Below, one piece after another: positions 12,728 through 26,300 of a stretch of DNA of 64,000 nt. The notes beneath the pieces were generated by a model. That model worked only from the letters and a program-made list of their open reading frames with translations, searched no databases and was not told where the DNA came from. Within the stretch, counting starts at the first letter, position 1; the number at the start of each line of letters is the position of its first letter. The stretch comes from Lytechinus pictus (taxonomy: Eukaryota; Echinodermata; Echinoidea; Temnopleuroida; Toxopneustidae), in the NCBI RefSeq assembly GCF_037042905.1, contig NC_087247.1, forward strand, positions 40,895,920 to 40,959,919, in the 5' to 3' direction. The position numbers were made by a program, and so were the translations under genes.

Positions 12728-13440
12728 TAATAATAATAATAAAATTGCATTTCTAGAGCGCATAATACATTAAGTCTCTATGCGCTTGACATATACATGA
12801 ATGAAACATCTCAACTAATGATACAATATGGTCATTGAAAATAATAGATTATAATAGGATTAAATAATTCAGTAATTATACAGCATGGCATAAAACCATG
12901 CAGTTTATGGTAAAGCATATCTAAAGATACAATAACTTAACTCTTGACATATTCCAAATTCTGTCTTTGATTATTACAGTGCAAATAAAAACTATAAAGC
13001 AAAGACATAATCAATTCTTAAACAGGTACGTTCTTTAATAGTGCAGTCTTAAAGGTCTGGATAGTGGGTGCAGTCCGGATGACAAGCGGGAGAGAGTTCC
13101 AGAGGGTTGCAGCATTGAAGGTGAAGGAGCTATGGCCGTAGTACTGTGTCTTAAAACGAGGAACCTGAAGAAGATGCTTATTCTGTGACCTGAGAGCACG
13201 GGAAGGAGTGTAGGTGTTGATGAGTTCAGAAAATTATGAAGGGCTTGAACCAGAAAGAGACTTAAAGGTGATGAGGAGGATCTTAAAGCGATCCCGCTTG
13301 TAAATTGGAAGCCAGTGGAGGTTACGAAGGAGGGATGAGTTGGAAGTCAGACCAGTAGCTCTCTCTGAGATTCTAGCTTCTATGTATGTTATTGCCTTTG
13401 ACTTGCTTTTAATTTTTTTTGTGTTTGGGATTTTCATTTG
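12728..13440 (-). mobile_element. 3' end of a non-LTR retrotransposon (CR1/L2-like), degenerate
   Basis: Reading the minus strand, the frame carries ARISERATGLTSNSSLLRN, then LHWLPIYKRDRFKILLITFK, then, after a stop, a frame with RFKTQYYGHSSFTFNAATLW and NSLPLVIRTAPTIQTFKTAL. This is the standard C-terminal tail of CR1/L2-like reverse transcriptases (LHWLP..RI.FKIL, then A..LWN.LP). The element ends in a short 3' UTR with 'aagcgcatagagac' and an (ATT)n tail at 12728-12742. At least one stop breaks the frame, so it is a dead 5'-truncated copy. Confidence 0.85.
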
Positions 13441-13615
13441 CCTTTAGATCCCAAGTATACACCTTCCTTGTTTAATAGAGATATCCATTTCTTTTCTCAT
13501 TCTATTTTGATGATGATTGATGAGTAATGATGGTAGGATATTTTGGTAATTTTTTACCATGTCACAACTTGTACTTTTTATGGTTAATGTTTAGAAATGA
13601 AGATATTGAACAACA

Positions 13616-13642
13616 CTCATCTGGCCCGAAAGGCCAGATGAG
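13616..13642. repeat. perfect hairpin CTCATCTGGCC / GGCCAGATGAG
   Basis: An 11-base stem with loop CGAAA. The following 'cttatgctgtggcatggcgt' makes it look like the terminus of a transposable element rather than a gene-regulatory hairpin. No partner end was found nearby. Confidence 0.5.
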
Positions 13643-14021
13643 CTTATGCTGTGGCATGGCGTTCCTCAATTTATGTCACCAATATAATTCACTACAGTGT
13701 CAACTGGGCTGATATTGAAAATTGTGTTAAATTTGATGCCGGATAAGCTCCACATTATGATGTGCTAGTGTAGTTAGGCAATTCTTTCCATTTCAAGGTA
13801 AAGATGCCCAGATTTGGGAGGCAAAACAAGTGATTATTGCTTTTATATACCTTTTTGTGCAGTTTTTCAAAACCTATAATGATTCTTGTTAGTTTCAAAA
13901 GAGCACCAGCAATTAAAAACGAGTGCTATTTGACATGAACAAAAAGTACAAATGTATTAATTTTCCCCTGACCAAGATACATATTCTTCCTGTCAAAAAA
14001 CATTTGATATGCAATTATAAT

Positions 14022-14832
14022 TTAGTTGCAAAAGGGGTTAGGTCCACTTTGGACCATTCCGAGAAAAACCATGTTTTTTATTCTCACTTATTGCAATATT
14101 TTTTAATATGAGAAACTAAATTGTCATGATGTACTACCTTATCATGTGAACATAAAATTGGGTATAAAAGAAATCTACCTATCTTCAATTTTTTTCTATA
14201 TATATTTTTAAAAATTATCATTGTGGACCTAACCCCTTTTGCAGGCAAACTGAAATGAATCCAATCTCTTTTGATTAAAAAAGTAATTTTTCTTTGCCAC
14301 TTTCATTCACGTTTTCATTTGAATTAGAAAATTTCTTTGGTATCATCAGAGCGACTAAAAATTTAGAGGTTTAGAGACAGAAAACAATAAAATTTATGAA
14401 AAATGGACCTAACCCCTTTTGACAAATGAGTTCTTCAGAAGAGTTTGGTTGCAAAAGGGGTTAGGTCCACTCCAAGAAAATCATTTTTTTTTAATTCTCC
14501 CATATTGCAATATTCTTATGCGAAACTGAATTTTCATGATAACCTACCATGAGAAAATAAAATTGGGTATAAAAGAAATCTACCTGTCTTCATATTTTTT
14601 AAGATGTTCTTTTCCAAAAAAAAATTGTGTGGACCTAACCCCTTTTGCAACAAAACTTAAATGGACCTAACCCCTTTTGAAAAAAAAGTGATTTTTCTTT
14701 GCCATTTTAGTTCACTTTTTAATGGGAATTGCAACTTTTCTTTGGTATCATCTTATAGAGCTACTAAAAATCTATACATTGAGACATAAAAATCAAATTT
14801 AATGAAAAATGGACCTAACCCCTTTTGCAAGT
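14022..14832. repeat. two tandem 400-bp units bounded by GGACCTAACCCCTTTTG
   Basis: The 17-mer GGACCTAACCCCTTTTG occurs seven times, all exact: complement at 14029-14045 and 14452-14468, direct at 14225-14241, 14405-14421, 14631-14647, 14663-14679 and 14811-14827. Each unit opens with the complement form, carries an internal direct copy and closes with a direct copy. The sequence between copies, for example 'aaaattgggtataaaagaaa' followed by 'tctacct', is similar but visibly diverged between the units. No coding capacity. Confidence 0.85.
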
Positions 14833-17800
14833 GAGCTCTTTTTATTATACATGTATAAGAAATGTGTGTGTACATCTTTAATACATCTTGATACTGCCAA
14901 TGACTTTATGACAGTTCTATTACCTAACTTGATATCATTTTGCAATATCCCTATGACTACATACATATACACATGTGCACCATAAAAAGAATATATTTTT
15001 TTCTTTATTGTGTTTTTAAGCTTATGCACAATTTGTGCACACTGAATCTCACTTCTACAGTTTCCGTTAAGACTGGTTTTCTCAGGGCTCATAAATATTT
15101 TGCAAAGGATGCAAAAGTTAAAAAATGGTGAAGTCCAACATTTTCAGTTTTTGGGACAAAAAGGTGCTTAAGATTCGGAAGCTTCGTGAATTGTTTGCGG
15201 GAGTTGCTCTTCGTTCACAAGTAGTTTTAACAATTTTCCCGCTAAACGTTTGTGAGCCCTGTTAAATGAAGGCTTGTGAATGGGAAATGTGTTCTTATTT
15301 GGGATGCCTTGAAAACAAAAAGCAATTTCATATTTTGAAATTAATAGCTGCACTTAACAATGAAATCCCTCTAGCAAGCAATCCAATCTGCACTAAACAA
15401 AAGACATCACAATTTCACAATGACTGTGAAATGAGTAATCATTAGTAATCTCTCTCTTTGAAATATATCTAGATGCATATCTTTATAATTTAGTTTATTT
15501 CATTAGATTCTTCTAAATATTTTTCTAGCATTCTTATTAAGTTATAAACAGGTTTACATGTTACTACCCGGATTTAACAGTGCTCTGGACATTTAAAGTT
15601 ACAGTACTTGTTTTTTTTCTTCTTTTTATACTGTATAAGTACTATTAAGAATTATTTATTTCGTTAAGAAGCACATAGTATTATATTGCAATGCTGTATA
15701 TATTGTAATATTCTCTTGATCAATTGCTACATAAGTTAATCCTCAATTTGTTTTATTTACAAATTCATTATTGTTTCAAATAGCTTTTCGTGAGGTCACA
15801 TGAACTGTGGCACCTCAAAGGTGCCACAGTTCATGTATGACATTTGCCTAGATATCTGAACAATTTTTGTTCTGAAATATCTACTGCCATATCATACAGT
15901 GTATAAAGCTGGAAAAATGTGTAGCAAGTTAGCATTCATCACAAACTGTCTTATTCATATACCATTACAGATATTTATGAAAAGAAAGTTTTTAAAGAAG
16001 TTGGGATTTTGTGTTTTTAAAACAATCTTAGTTTAATATATAAACTTAAATGATATTCTTGTGTTTTTGTGTGTATATTTGGGATTATTTCATTTGATAT
16101 ATGGGCGTGTATAGATTAATTACAGTGCTAGCATATTAGAGAACTCCTATTCGAATTACAGTCTTTAATAGCGAATGTGGTAAACAAATTTATTTTTGCA
16201 AAACGTAGTTTATTTAAATGTATTTCATTAGTTTGTTTTTGTAGAATATATATCTCAATAATAAGCAAAGAAAATGCAATTCAAAAATCCAACACTAAAA
16301 AGCATTATTGGTATTGCCAGTGCAATTGCATTATTGTCTAATGAACTTGGTAAGACACATCTTACCAAAGATTTATCATGATATGTTGCTCTATAGAGTC
16401 TATGTGCAGATTATAAATGTGTGAATGTTAGTGCTGATTACTATGAAAAAATATTTTACAGTACTGTTATCTATTTTGATTAAAACACAATTAGATCTTC
16501 CTTTATTGATCTACATTCCTTTGCTTTGATAATCTGTCCCTGTTGAGCTGACACACTCAATGCAATCACAGATGTTCATTCTTATGCAGATTATCATAGT
16601 GTGTTTAATTTAAGAATAGTCAATAGGTACATTTACACACAGTAATATAAAAAGTGAAATTCAATTGAAAATTCAAACAATTGAGAATTTTTGTTGAAGG
16701 ATGGATATTTGAAAGAGAATGATTTTCAATTAGAATTCAAACTTACTGAGTGGGGTTAATTCTAGTTTGATCCCTTCCCCAACAACAAGAAACTCCCATT
16801 TTTTAAATGCTATTTGACTCAGAATCGTAATCATTTTGTACTTGGTTGACACTCACACATAAACTGATTTGGAATTCTGTTTTTCTCCCATCTCTGCAAA
16901 TTCCCCTCTGCCTGGTTTAGTTTTTTTTTCAATTTGCAGGTGAAAGCATACTTGTCTCATTCAGGTTTCTTAAAGAAGACATTATTCATGATGTTAACTT
17001 TTAATATCCATGTGATAAATCACACTTTGACATCATGGGTTAAATTTTACCCCTGGGTGTTGAAATTTGGGATTCATGAATATTGATTAAAGCATGCCAT
17101 CACACATCACTAAAAGTTTTATTTGTCAAATGACATGCTATATTCCATTTTTGAACCTTACCCACTTTTGTTAAATGCAGATATAATACCCATGTGTTGA
17201 ATTTAGCCAAAGGGTTAACTAAAACCTATCAGTTTAAGTTAAATACACTTCCTTGGAGTCAGGCTTATGTTTTATAATATCAACATTATTTTTGTTTAGT
17301 TTTTCCCCTTATATTTTGAATCATGATTGAATGCTAGCCTAATGGCCCAAAAAATTATTGAAAACAAGCTTTGCTTTAAAAACCATTGCCATTTATTGCT
17401 TCTACTTGCCAGTAATAATGTCGACCATGTATAGAGTGAAATACCTGTCTGAGTGAGCTCGCAGCATTCAATGGCATTAAGGTAGTCACTTTGACCACAT
17501 CCATATCTAGCTATAGGTTATATTTGATTTTTGAAATGTAAATGAGCATATAATAACCATGGTGATTTATTGAAATTTACTTTCTAGATATTTAATATTC
17601 ATATGTTCACATTTAAAAGTATATGTATCTTTTTTCTTCCGTGTCTTGTACAAGTTATTTTCCTCTTTATTTTGGAGGGTAGGGCATTGGGGATGATGGA
17701 TTGTGTATCTTTTCTAGCAATTTGTTTTCTTGAGCCCCTCTTAAGACAGCACGATTGTTCAGTGTATGTTAATGTTCAATGTGTATATGTTGAGTCATAA

Positions 17801-18425
17801 ATCAAAGTGATAAGTAGCTTAGCCAGGGTAATATAGGAGCGCCTTGAGTACCTTATAAGGTGGATATGTACACTATACAAATACCACATACTATTTGTAT
17901 TCATTTTATTAAGTGTGAATGAAAGGATGTGATCAAAGTCATTGTTTTGAGATTTTAATTCTCAAGTGTGTACAATCAGTGCATAAAATGGGAAATTTTG
18001 TGCCTAAAAATTAATCATTTGAGATGGTGTACCCGGTATTGAGAATTCTTCAATAATCTTTTAATATACATGTATTTACCATATTAGAGCACTCAGAATA
18101 GATTTTCTTTGTTTGCTTTCCTTTATGCTATTGTACATTCTATACATAATTAAATAAAATGTACTTAATGTTTGATTATGCAAAACATGCAGCATGATAT
18201 TTTGAATAGATATATATTCACTTATTTGTATTCGCATGTTTGGGTAATCATGCTTGACAAAAGTTTAATGATAGCAAATTGTCATTTGTGAACATTTATC
18301 ATGCAAGATGGGTTTGGCTTTGTAAATATTATTTCTGATAAATAAACCAAACCAAACCCAAAATATTTTGGTTATTTCACAAAATAGTCATTAATGATCC
18401 ATAACCCCTGTATTATTACACTTAT
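14833..18425. other. gene-free AT-rich tract
   Basis: No gene is supported. It contains one striking perfect hairpin (15799-15835) and, near 17835-17890, a LINE/SINE-tail-like phrase ('gagcgccttgagtacc', 'actatacaaa'). The rest shows only short chance frames. Confidence 0.45.
15799..15835. repeat. perfect 17-bp hairpin with 3-base loop
   Basis: CATGAACTGTGGCACCT, loop CAA, then its exact complement AGGTGCCACAGTTCATG. It is unusually GC-rich for its surroundings. It is too short a stem for a typical animal pre-miRNA, so a TE terminus is equally possible. Confidence 0.6.
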
Positions 18426-19060
18426 TGGGTGATTTCAATTCCGGTTTTCGGTGTTGGTGTTGAAAGCGTGAAAAAGCTGCTGAACCAAGCTCCTACCCCA
18501 AGCTGGATTCAGAAGAACAATACCGATTGTGTTATTGATAGCCTATGATGTCACGCCTGTCTGCTGCGCAGCTGACCATCTCAACTTTTATTAGCGAGAA
18601 CTTGACAAAAGTGGGAGAAATTACAGTAAAGTCTCATGGTACAGAATGCAAAGGCTAAAATTACTTCAAGAATCTGAAAGTAAATATCATTGTCCATTAA
18701 AATGTATAAGGCTCTAATGATTTGCACTCATCTTATCTGCAAAAATCTAATTTTACGGGGATGCTTCATCATGTACGCCGCCTATTCGTGGGATTCAAAT
18801 CACCAACACCGAACGTGAAAAAATGATTTTTCCCAATACTTGGGGTTTGGTGTTGGTGAATGGGAAAATTACACGTAAATCGTCAACACCAGCTGTGATG
18901 CGTGGTTCAGCAGATGACATTCAACACAAACTGCCGGAAATATGTCATATTTTCCGAGGTCAATCCCAACACCAGTATCATTTCAAGTACGGTGTTGTGG
19001 CTGGTGTTTGTGTTGTCACAACACCAACACCAGATTTCAACACCGTACCAAAATCACCCA
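18426..19060. mobile_element. GGTGTTGGTGTT MITE, copy 1
   Basis: Terminal inverted repeats 'tgggtgatttcaattccgg' at the left and the complement of 'accgtaccaaaatcaccca' at the right, with subterminal clusters of GGTGTTGGTGTT and AACACCAACACC on opposite strands. An inverted-orientation second copy at 44678-45308 shares ends and interior ('gatgtcacgc', 'ccccgtaaaatta'). The apparent open frame at 18823-19107 is just this repeat. Confidence 0.8.
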
Positions 19061-21137
19061 CTGTACTGTCAAGATATATTCTTATACAATGCAAATGCAA
19101 CACATGAAATAAGGAATATTCTTTTCGATAGGTATTGGAGGTCAAACTAAAATTCTAATTTGACTTCTTTTATGAAAGGGACCAAAAGCTTCTTTGAAAA
19201 AAAAATCTAACATATCTAAATGCAAATATGCAATATTTCATTGTAATTTATATTGGGTTGCTGGTCTATCCTGGTGAAATAATAGTTGAATCATTATGCT
19301 TTCCCAAAGTGATACGTGCGTGGGATATTTTTTGGCAGTTGATTATATTTCTTTTTATTGCCATTTATCCTATTATTCAGTCTCATGGTGAAATTATGTA
19401 TACCATGTGAATATTGTGTTATGATCATTTGTTGCAATATAAGCACTATAGGAGATGGTTTGCATATTATAGATACATAACTTTAGCAGATAATTTTATA
19501 TCAATATTTATATCCTAGATGTGCATTCAAAACTGGTAATTGTTAAAGGTCAAGTTTGTCCTTATCATGGGTTGAACAGAGATAAAATTAAAAACAGACA
19601 AAGCAGTATTATTAAAAGATATGAAAACTTCAATGTTTTTTATTTTTTACAATGCTTCATGTATAAATAGTGCTATGCTAAAATTGGATGTTTGCACATG
19701 AGTGAAATGATGTCATCTACTAATTTTCCCTGTAATTTATATATATATGTATGAAATTTGTAAGGGCGTCTATTTTTTAATCCTAGAATCTTGGACATAT
19801 CTAAATCCCCATGGAATGTGTGAGATTACTCATTGTTCCAACAGCTTACCATACAAGGAATAATTTTCTTACACAACCAAGAAAAAAAGAACAGGGAGGT
19901 TTGCTAATTTACATACCATTTGTTCTGGAAACGGCATTGTATTACTTTCTAAAAAATTCACTAGTCTAATACAATAATGATATTTGCTAACCCATGATGG
20001 AATCAACCCATTTTTAGGGCAAACTTGGCCATCAAAGTCAAATTACTGTGTTTCTCTTAAAACTCTATTTTATACAGTTAAGTGTTATACCATGTTTTCT
20101 TTTGTTATGAGAACAGTACTTGTGAATTCCACACATTCCATGTGTATGTAAGTCTTTTGGAATAGTATTTCCTCTGATCATATATCTTTAATAGAGAGCG
20201 TGGACTTCTCCTTTTTATCCCTCCCTCCCTCCCATTGTGCATCTCATAGCTTTGCTCTCACTCATTCACTTTCTCTCTCTATCTTTTATACATCTCTATG
20301 CCTATCTTTATAATTTAGTTGATTCATTTTCATACTTCTAATACTTTCAAAAGCTGATTTTCTTCCAAACACAAACTCAGTTTGTGGATTTTGTGGATCA
20401 GTTTCTTGTGGGCACAACTTTAACTTTGATTGTGAATTTTTCCATCAATAAATGTCTCTAGTTTGACATCAACTGTAAGGCATTCTGTCCCTATTTTTTA
20501 TTCATTTATTAGGCCTGTTTAGCTGTATGTATTAGTTGAATTCTGTTTTCAGTGCCGAATAGTGATGGTAATGTGATGTTTAGATTTAAATAGACTTGTA
20601 CTATTAACTATAGTAACACCAGTGCATATTCATATGTATTATCCATGTTATGAAATGTATAGTATCATTTGTGAAATGATAGTGTAACAAAATACTGTAC
20701 TATATGTATGTATTGAAATCAATAGGTATTTTGTCAAATGGGATTTGTGATGATATACTACTCTGAACAGCTTGGCTGGTACATATTAAACTTATATGGA
20801 TATTATTTGTGCAATAAACTTTAGTCTCTTCGACTGGGTTATGGTCAGCAGTTAAATGTCAATTGATTTGCTTTTTTTTATGTGTTTGTGTCCGGATTGC
20901 GGTACAAAGTCAAAATCACATACCAATTCTACCAAGGTTTGGGGTAATTTGTTCAAGTGTCATATTGAGCCTGTTTCTCACTCCCCCACTCCCTTAATTT
21001 TTTCTCATGATTGAGATGGTAGCAGATATCACTATATCACCATCAAGTTCATGCACATTTTTGTTCATGTATAATGAATAACCCTGGTGAAAATGGTGTT
21101 TCCCATGGGAGCTACCACTAAATAAATGCAATGATCA
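19061..21137. other. gene-free AT-rich tract
   Basis: No gene or recognisable repeat is supported. A short pyrimidine-rich patch with CCCTCCCTCC occurs near 20218-20235. Confidence 0.45.
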
Positions 21138-21290
21138 GGGCCCTGTAACACAAAGGTTAGCAATTACCAATTGAAAGAGCAATTCTGATTGCTTCCCTGT
21201 CAGTCTACTGAGCAAATTTTGCATGCTACGATGACATCGATAGGCAATTCGATTTAGTGATTAATTGCTAACCTTTGTGTTATGGGGTCC
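21138..21290. mobile_element. GTTAGCAAT-type MITE, copy 2
   Basis: Begins GGGCCCTGTAACACAAAGG and ends with the complement CCTTTGTGTTATGGGGTCC. The interior includes 'ctgtcagtctactgagcaaa', as in copy 1 (7694-7842). About 150 bases, non-coding. Confidence 0.75.
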
Positions 21291-21638
21291 AGGGGTTAAA
21301 GAATCTGTTGCTCCTCCCCCTCCAAATCCTTATTTGTCTTTCCAGTTATTACACTATCCTGATAACAATTATGTATTGAATTAAAATAATGTTAGTATGT
21401 AACCTGGAAAAATGGGGGGGGGGGGGAGGTTGGTCCCATTTACTAGTTTTCACATATAAAAATCTTCTTTGGGATCTTGAAGGTTAATGACACTAAGAAA
21501 GAACAGAACATTTAAAACCACAAAACCTTTACTGAAAAATTGCAAACTATACGATATCAATTTACATGTAAAAATGAGTATTTATTCAAAGATTTGTGAC
21601 ACAATAAATAATACTTCACGAATAATATTTGTTATGAT

Positions 21639-21816
21639 GAGAAAACATTCTTTTTTCCAATCATGAGACGTAACCCGTTTTGGTAAGCTTTTGCTTGCTA
21701 CATGTAGGCTGCTAGCTTCGTCAGGCCCTCGCCTGGCAAGCTTTCCTAGCAAGCAAAAGCTTACCCCCAAAAGGTAAATTTTCGTGATTGTGGAAAAAAA
21801 AGAATGTTTTCTCATG
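21639..21816. repeat. long imperfect hairpin, about 60-base arms
   Basis: The left arm runs from 'gagaaaacattctttttt' through 'ggtaagcttttgcttgcta'. The right arm is its complement, from 'tagcaagcaaaagcttacc' to 'aagaatgttttctcat'. The arms are separated by about 45 bases. The arms are well preserved, indicating a recent or maintained fold-back. Confidence 0.75.
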
Positions 21817-23394
21817 TCTACATGCCAATCGGATGAACTTTTTCAGTAATATTTGTGTTACATTCAGTATCCCTTGTTTTTATGTTATTAGGACAGTACA
21901 TTAAATACATTTAAAAAAGATAGTTAACAAAAACGTTTAATCACATCACTTTCCAATATATGTATATCGGTATCCCCAAATACATGTAGGTGTGTAAACT
22001 ATGTTGTTTGGGGTGAATCGTATCATATCCTGTACATGCAAGTTTCATATATTTTAACATATCTAAAATTTCTTGACTTTTTAGACTACAAGGCCAAATT
22101 GCCAAAAAGGACTGCGGTCCAACACTTTTCTAGGACTTGACCATTTGCCAAGTGCAATCTAACTGATTAACCAATTTCAATGTCCCATGCAATGTTTATA
22201 TAGGGTCAGCTCAAGGATGCTAATGAATGAAAAAAAAAAGTAAATGTTCTTCCACAATGTAGAATAAAAAACAAATTCCATAACTTATTAGAACTGATAA
22301 ATACTTTGACGTTTTGCTCCTGGAAAAAAGATTATGTCAAATTTCCTGATTTTGCTTTTGGAAATGGGTATTTTCAAATTTCCTGACTTTAAAATACCGG
22401 GTAACTGTCTGAATTGTATGATTTATATTGTGTACAGTTAGGGTGTTCATACATCAATATACACTGTATGTATCTTCAAAACGGAGGTAATAGGGCTTCA
22501 CTTCATATAAAGTTGTTATCAATATCTGATTCCCGAATCCTTACAAAATTTAACAAGGCTCTATCCGACGTTTTCAGTTGACAAGTTTGAACACAACCTA
22601 GTCAGTGTATTTAGAGGCCATTTGACATTTTTTTAAAGGCTGAAACAAGATATTCTACATTCAGATAAAACTTTTATATAATTTCTTTGCCACAATTAGT
22701 TTTATGCCCATGTCAAATCAAAATTTCCAATTTTCAGTAGCTTTGACTATTGATACTTCATGTACGGCAGTACTGTACTACTTTACTAATTATTCATATC
22801 AAGTGTCTTGGATTGAACCATCAACAAATGGGACAAGGAATCAGTAGGCAATGTCTTTCTCAGTTATAAGGTAATTCATTAATGAAAATGGTAAAAGCAT
22901 GATAAACTTGATCTTCAAACAATGAAGTGTTTAAAAAAAAAACCTGCATGTACATTTAACCAAGGCAGGGCGTATCATAGTGCATCTTTGGCTTTCATTT
23001 GTACTGAAACAAACACTTTGTGAGCCTCTTTCAAGTATGTTAACAGAATAAGCATAATATGACCTGTTGGATATGCCGGTTCTTCAAACATTTCACTTTG
23101 CAGAAGAGTACAGTAGAACATCTTTTCTCTATTTACAAGATATGTACATAGCATATTGCATACAACTTGTAATCTTCTACAGCACATGAATTATCAAATT
23201 CATCTTGAAGAAGGGTTGAACCATGGACCTTGCTGAATATTTGATTCACAAATTATGGAGAAAAAAATGACACTTCATTTTTGTTGAGTTCACAAAGATA
23301 ACCTTGTAGCATTGTCCTTTCTACTTTGGCTGAGTTAAGATTCATTTCAATGTCAGAATGTTGCTATCGACAAGCTGGAATATTCAGTTGATCA
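21817..23394. other. gene-free tract, 3' flank of the PIERCE-type gene
   Basis: No further exon is seen. Part of 22975-23394 is probably the 3' UTR of the minus-strand PIERCE-type gene, but no clear AATAAA was found to fix its end. Confidence 0.35.
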
Positions 23395-26300
23395 TCACAC
23401 TCCGCTTGATTCCATGCTTGTATTCAATCCTTCATTGCGGTACATGCCACATTTACCTAGATGCTGCAATGACAAAATAAAGACAAATGAGTAGAGAATG
23501 ATATTAAAGCCATATATCTAAACCTAATTCACATTCGCGGTTAAAACAGTTAAGTTCACTAAACAAGGGAGGTCAAGGGCTTTGACAGCAGCAGCACCAA
23601 AATAATTTGGTACTGACAAAAATAAAAGTACTTACAATATATTGGTTTAGCTTAACCTTTTTTTTTTCTCTTCCACATGGACACTTCTTACTTAAATAAA
23701 ATATAATTAAGACATTAAAAAAAAAAAATTAAATTTCAAATTTAAAAATGTACTGTATTTGATGTGAAGGTAGTACATGTAATACAATAAAAATGAATTG
23801 CAGATCAAGAATCACAAGCCAAATGAATAAACATAACAAAATTCTAAATTAACTAGTGTAGAAAGGTCCAAATCATTTGCAGAAATGAAGGTAAATAACA
23901 TGTACACTAGTCACACAACCTGACAGACACAAAACTGATTTTACACCATTCTTTAATTGGCATTTTTTTCAAACATATCTTGAATTGAGCTGCAGAAATT
24001 GGACGAATGAAAACTTTACTTAATCCTGATTGGCTTAAAAAAGATACAGTGTAGGCTAGTTCATACATGGTTTGACAAAATTCAGACATATTTTGTGCAC
24101 ATACATGTATAAGGCAATACAAACATACATTGCAAAGACAGAAGAATTTTTAGGGTGGCCTGGCTTCAATAAACTGACCAATTGATAAATGTTTTTTTGG
24201 TCTATGGTTGATTGGACAAACACATGAATTTAGTATGTTAAAAGATTTTTTTTGCATGCACTAAGTATTATTTTAATATATTCTTAAAAATATTTTTTTT
24301 AAAGTTGGGCGATTTGCCTCTCGCTTTATCTTTCTGAACAAGACATATTGATGTTATAAACATGATGCTTACCTCTGAGAATTTATTAGTACGTGCACGG
24401 AAACAAGTGGGTACTGTGTCAACAGTGGGAGGTATACTGCCATATCCCATGCTTGTAGTACGATAAAGAAGGTTCTGGGGTTTGTGATTATATCCTTCAA
24501 ATACCTCTGTCAGGAAGAATAGAGACAATAAATTATTACTTTTGAATACAAAATATGATTTTGTTTTTTCCACTAAAAATAATGAAATGGGTTTTCTCAA
24601 GTTACATTGCAGAATTGTCTCGAACAATCATTCAATTGGTCAAGAACATTGTTTGCTTTTACAGCGTGAAAGATTTGTTTAATAGATGAATATATTAATA
24701 ACAGGAGGTCTATAGGCCTATTCAATTCTATAGATTTAAAACTAGTTGTTTAAAAGTTAAGGGTGAAAAACAAGCAAAGAATTATTTCATGAAAAGAAAA
24801 AATACTGTTTTAATATCAACAACAACTGATCATTCTACTTCTAAAATATTTGAAAACTATCTAAAAAGAAGAAAAAAACATTGAGGTTTTATTCCTGCCA
24901 CTTACCAGGATTTTCAAATCTGTGTGGAAGTTTTTCTGTTCTATAGAAGTCTGATGTTTTGGCTCCACTTGTCTTCTCAAGAGTAGTTGTGGCAAGTACC
25001 TGATCACGTCCTGTCCTGTCTGTATCCATCTGTTGGAAAGAAATTTAGAATATTCTGTAAGTGTAAAGTTAGGTTTGCATGGTCATGCCTGGCCCTAGAG
25101 CTTCTATTCTAAACTTGTATTAACGTCAAGAGTTTAAATCTGACTTGGAGGTCTATTATTGATGGCATGCAATGAGTCAAAACTTTGCAGACAGTCATTA
25201 TAATTATAAAAAAATATTCAATATCTTTAAAATCTGATATCATCAAAATGAAAAGCGACCTAAAATTTCCCTTTAGCATAAGTTTCTTTAGAAATTAGGA
25301 TGAGTTCAGTACGGTATTCATGAAAATATTGACAAAAGATCGGCAGATTTGTCATCAAACTCACCATTAGCACCAGTTCTGAAAAAATCTGAACTTCTCA
25401 ACAAGCAACACGATATCATCATTTTGCAAGCTGATATCATAAAAAGTGATAGTAACTAATACTATGTGCAAATACTAAAATGCACTTTGATTGCAGCTGA
25501 GCCGCCAAAGCGCTAAAAGAACTTTTGTTGCGTAGTGTAGCGGTAGTGAAATGGAGTGGAGCCTAGACTACACGAACATCACTTGAGGTAGGTAGGCCTT
25601 GGCCTAACGTTAGAATAGACCAAAAGCTTCAGTCTCTGTATTTTGGTTGTTCCGCTGAACTGCGTTGGCCCACTCACCATGATAGTAAAATGTCAGAAAT
25701 TGTTAAATAAATCCCCAGAAACGACTGTTATTCCTGTCTACGTTAGACCTGAATGACCCGAATTCACAAAGGTGGTTTTCAAAACCCATGGTTGAATCCA
25801 ACATGGTTTATGCAGATTTCCTGTATAAATTACGCTTAAACCCCTAATTTAGCGCTTATTGGGGGCGTGTATAAAAAATTCCAATGCTGATCAATCAAGG
25901 GTTCATTACATGCCGCCGCGCACAAAAAGAATCAAGCCATACAAGTTGTGTTGTGGACACCAGAAGTGGGATTGCAGCACGCGCGACCCACTAGTTAGAA
26001 ATCCACTGCCAAACGCGGTTCATATGGTGCGAGGTTAGTATATGATGGGGTGTCCAAACTTCGCGCACTTTTCAAAAATATTCATCATGCTTAATTTTTT
26101 TCACAAAATATTCATAATTTATACAAAACCAATTCAAGAAATAGTTACCACATTGACGACAAGATCATAAACTATAAAATCATGGACGAAAATGTAAAGT
26201 AGGTCAAGGGGATTCGCCGGTATCGCGATCTCAAAATTCTATTCCGATTGGCGAATGCGCGATGTGCTGGAAAACCGTTCAGAAAAAGTGTGACCTAACT

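Noticed and set aside
18823-19150. Two overlapping open frames of 82-94 codons
   Set aside because: They fall entirely in the GGTGTTGGTGTT MITE, and the sequence in its second copy is inverted and broken.
25670-25700. An alternative first exon ATG|gtgagt for the PIERCE-type gene
   Set aside because: Sequence and phase permit it, but a single ATG beside a donor is too weak; noted only within a finding.
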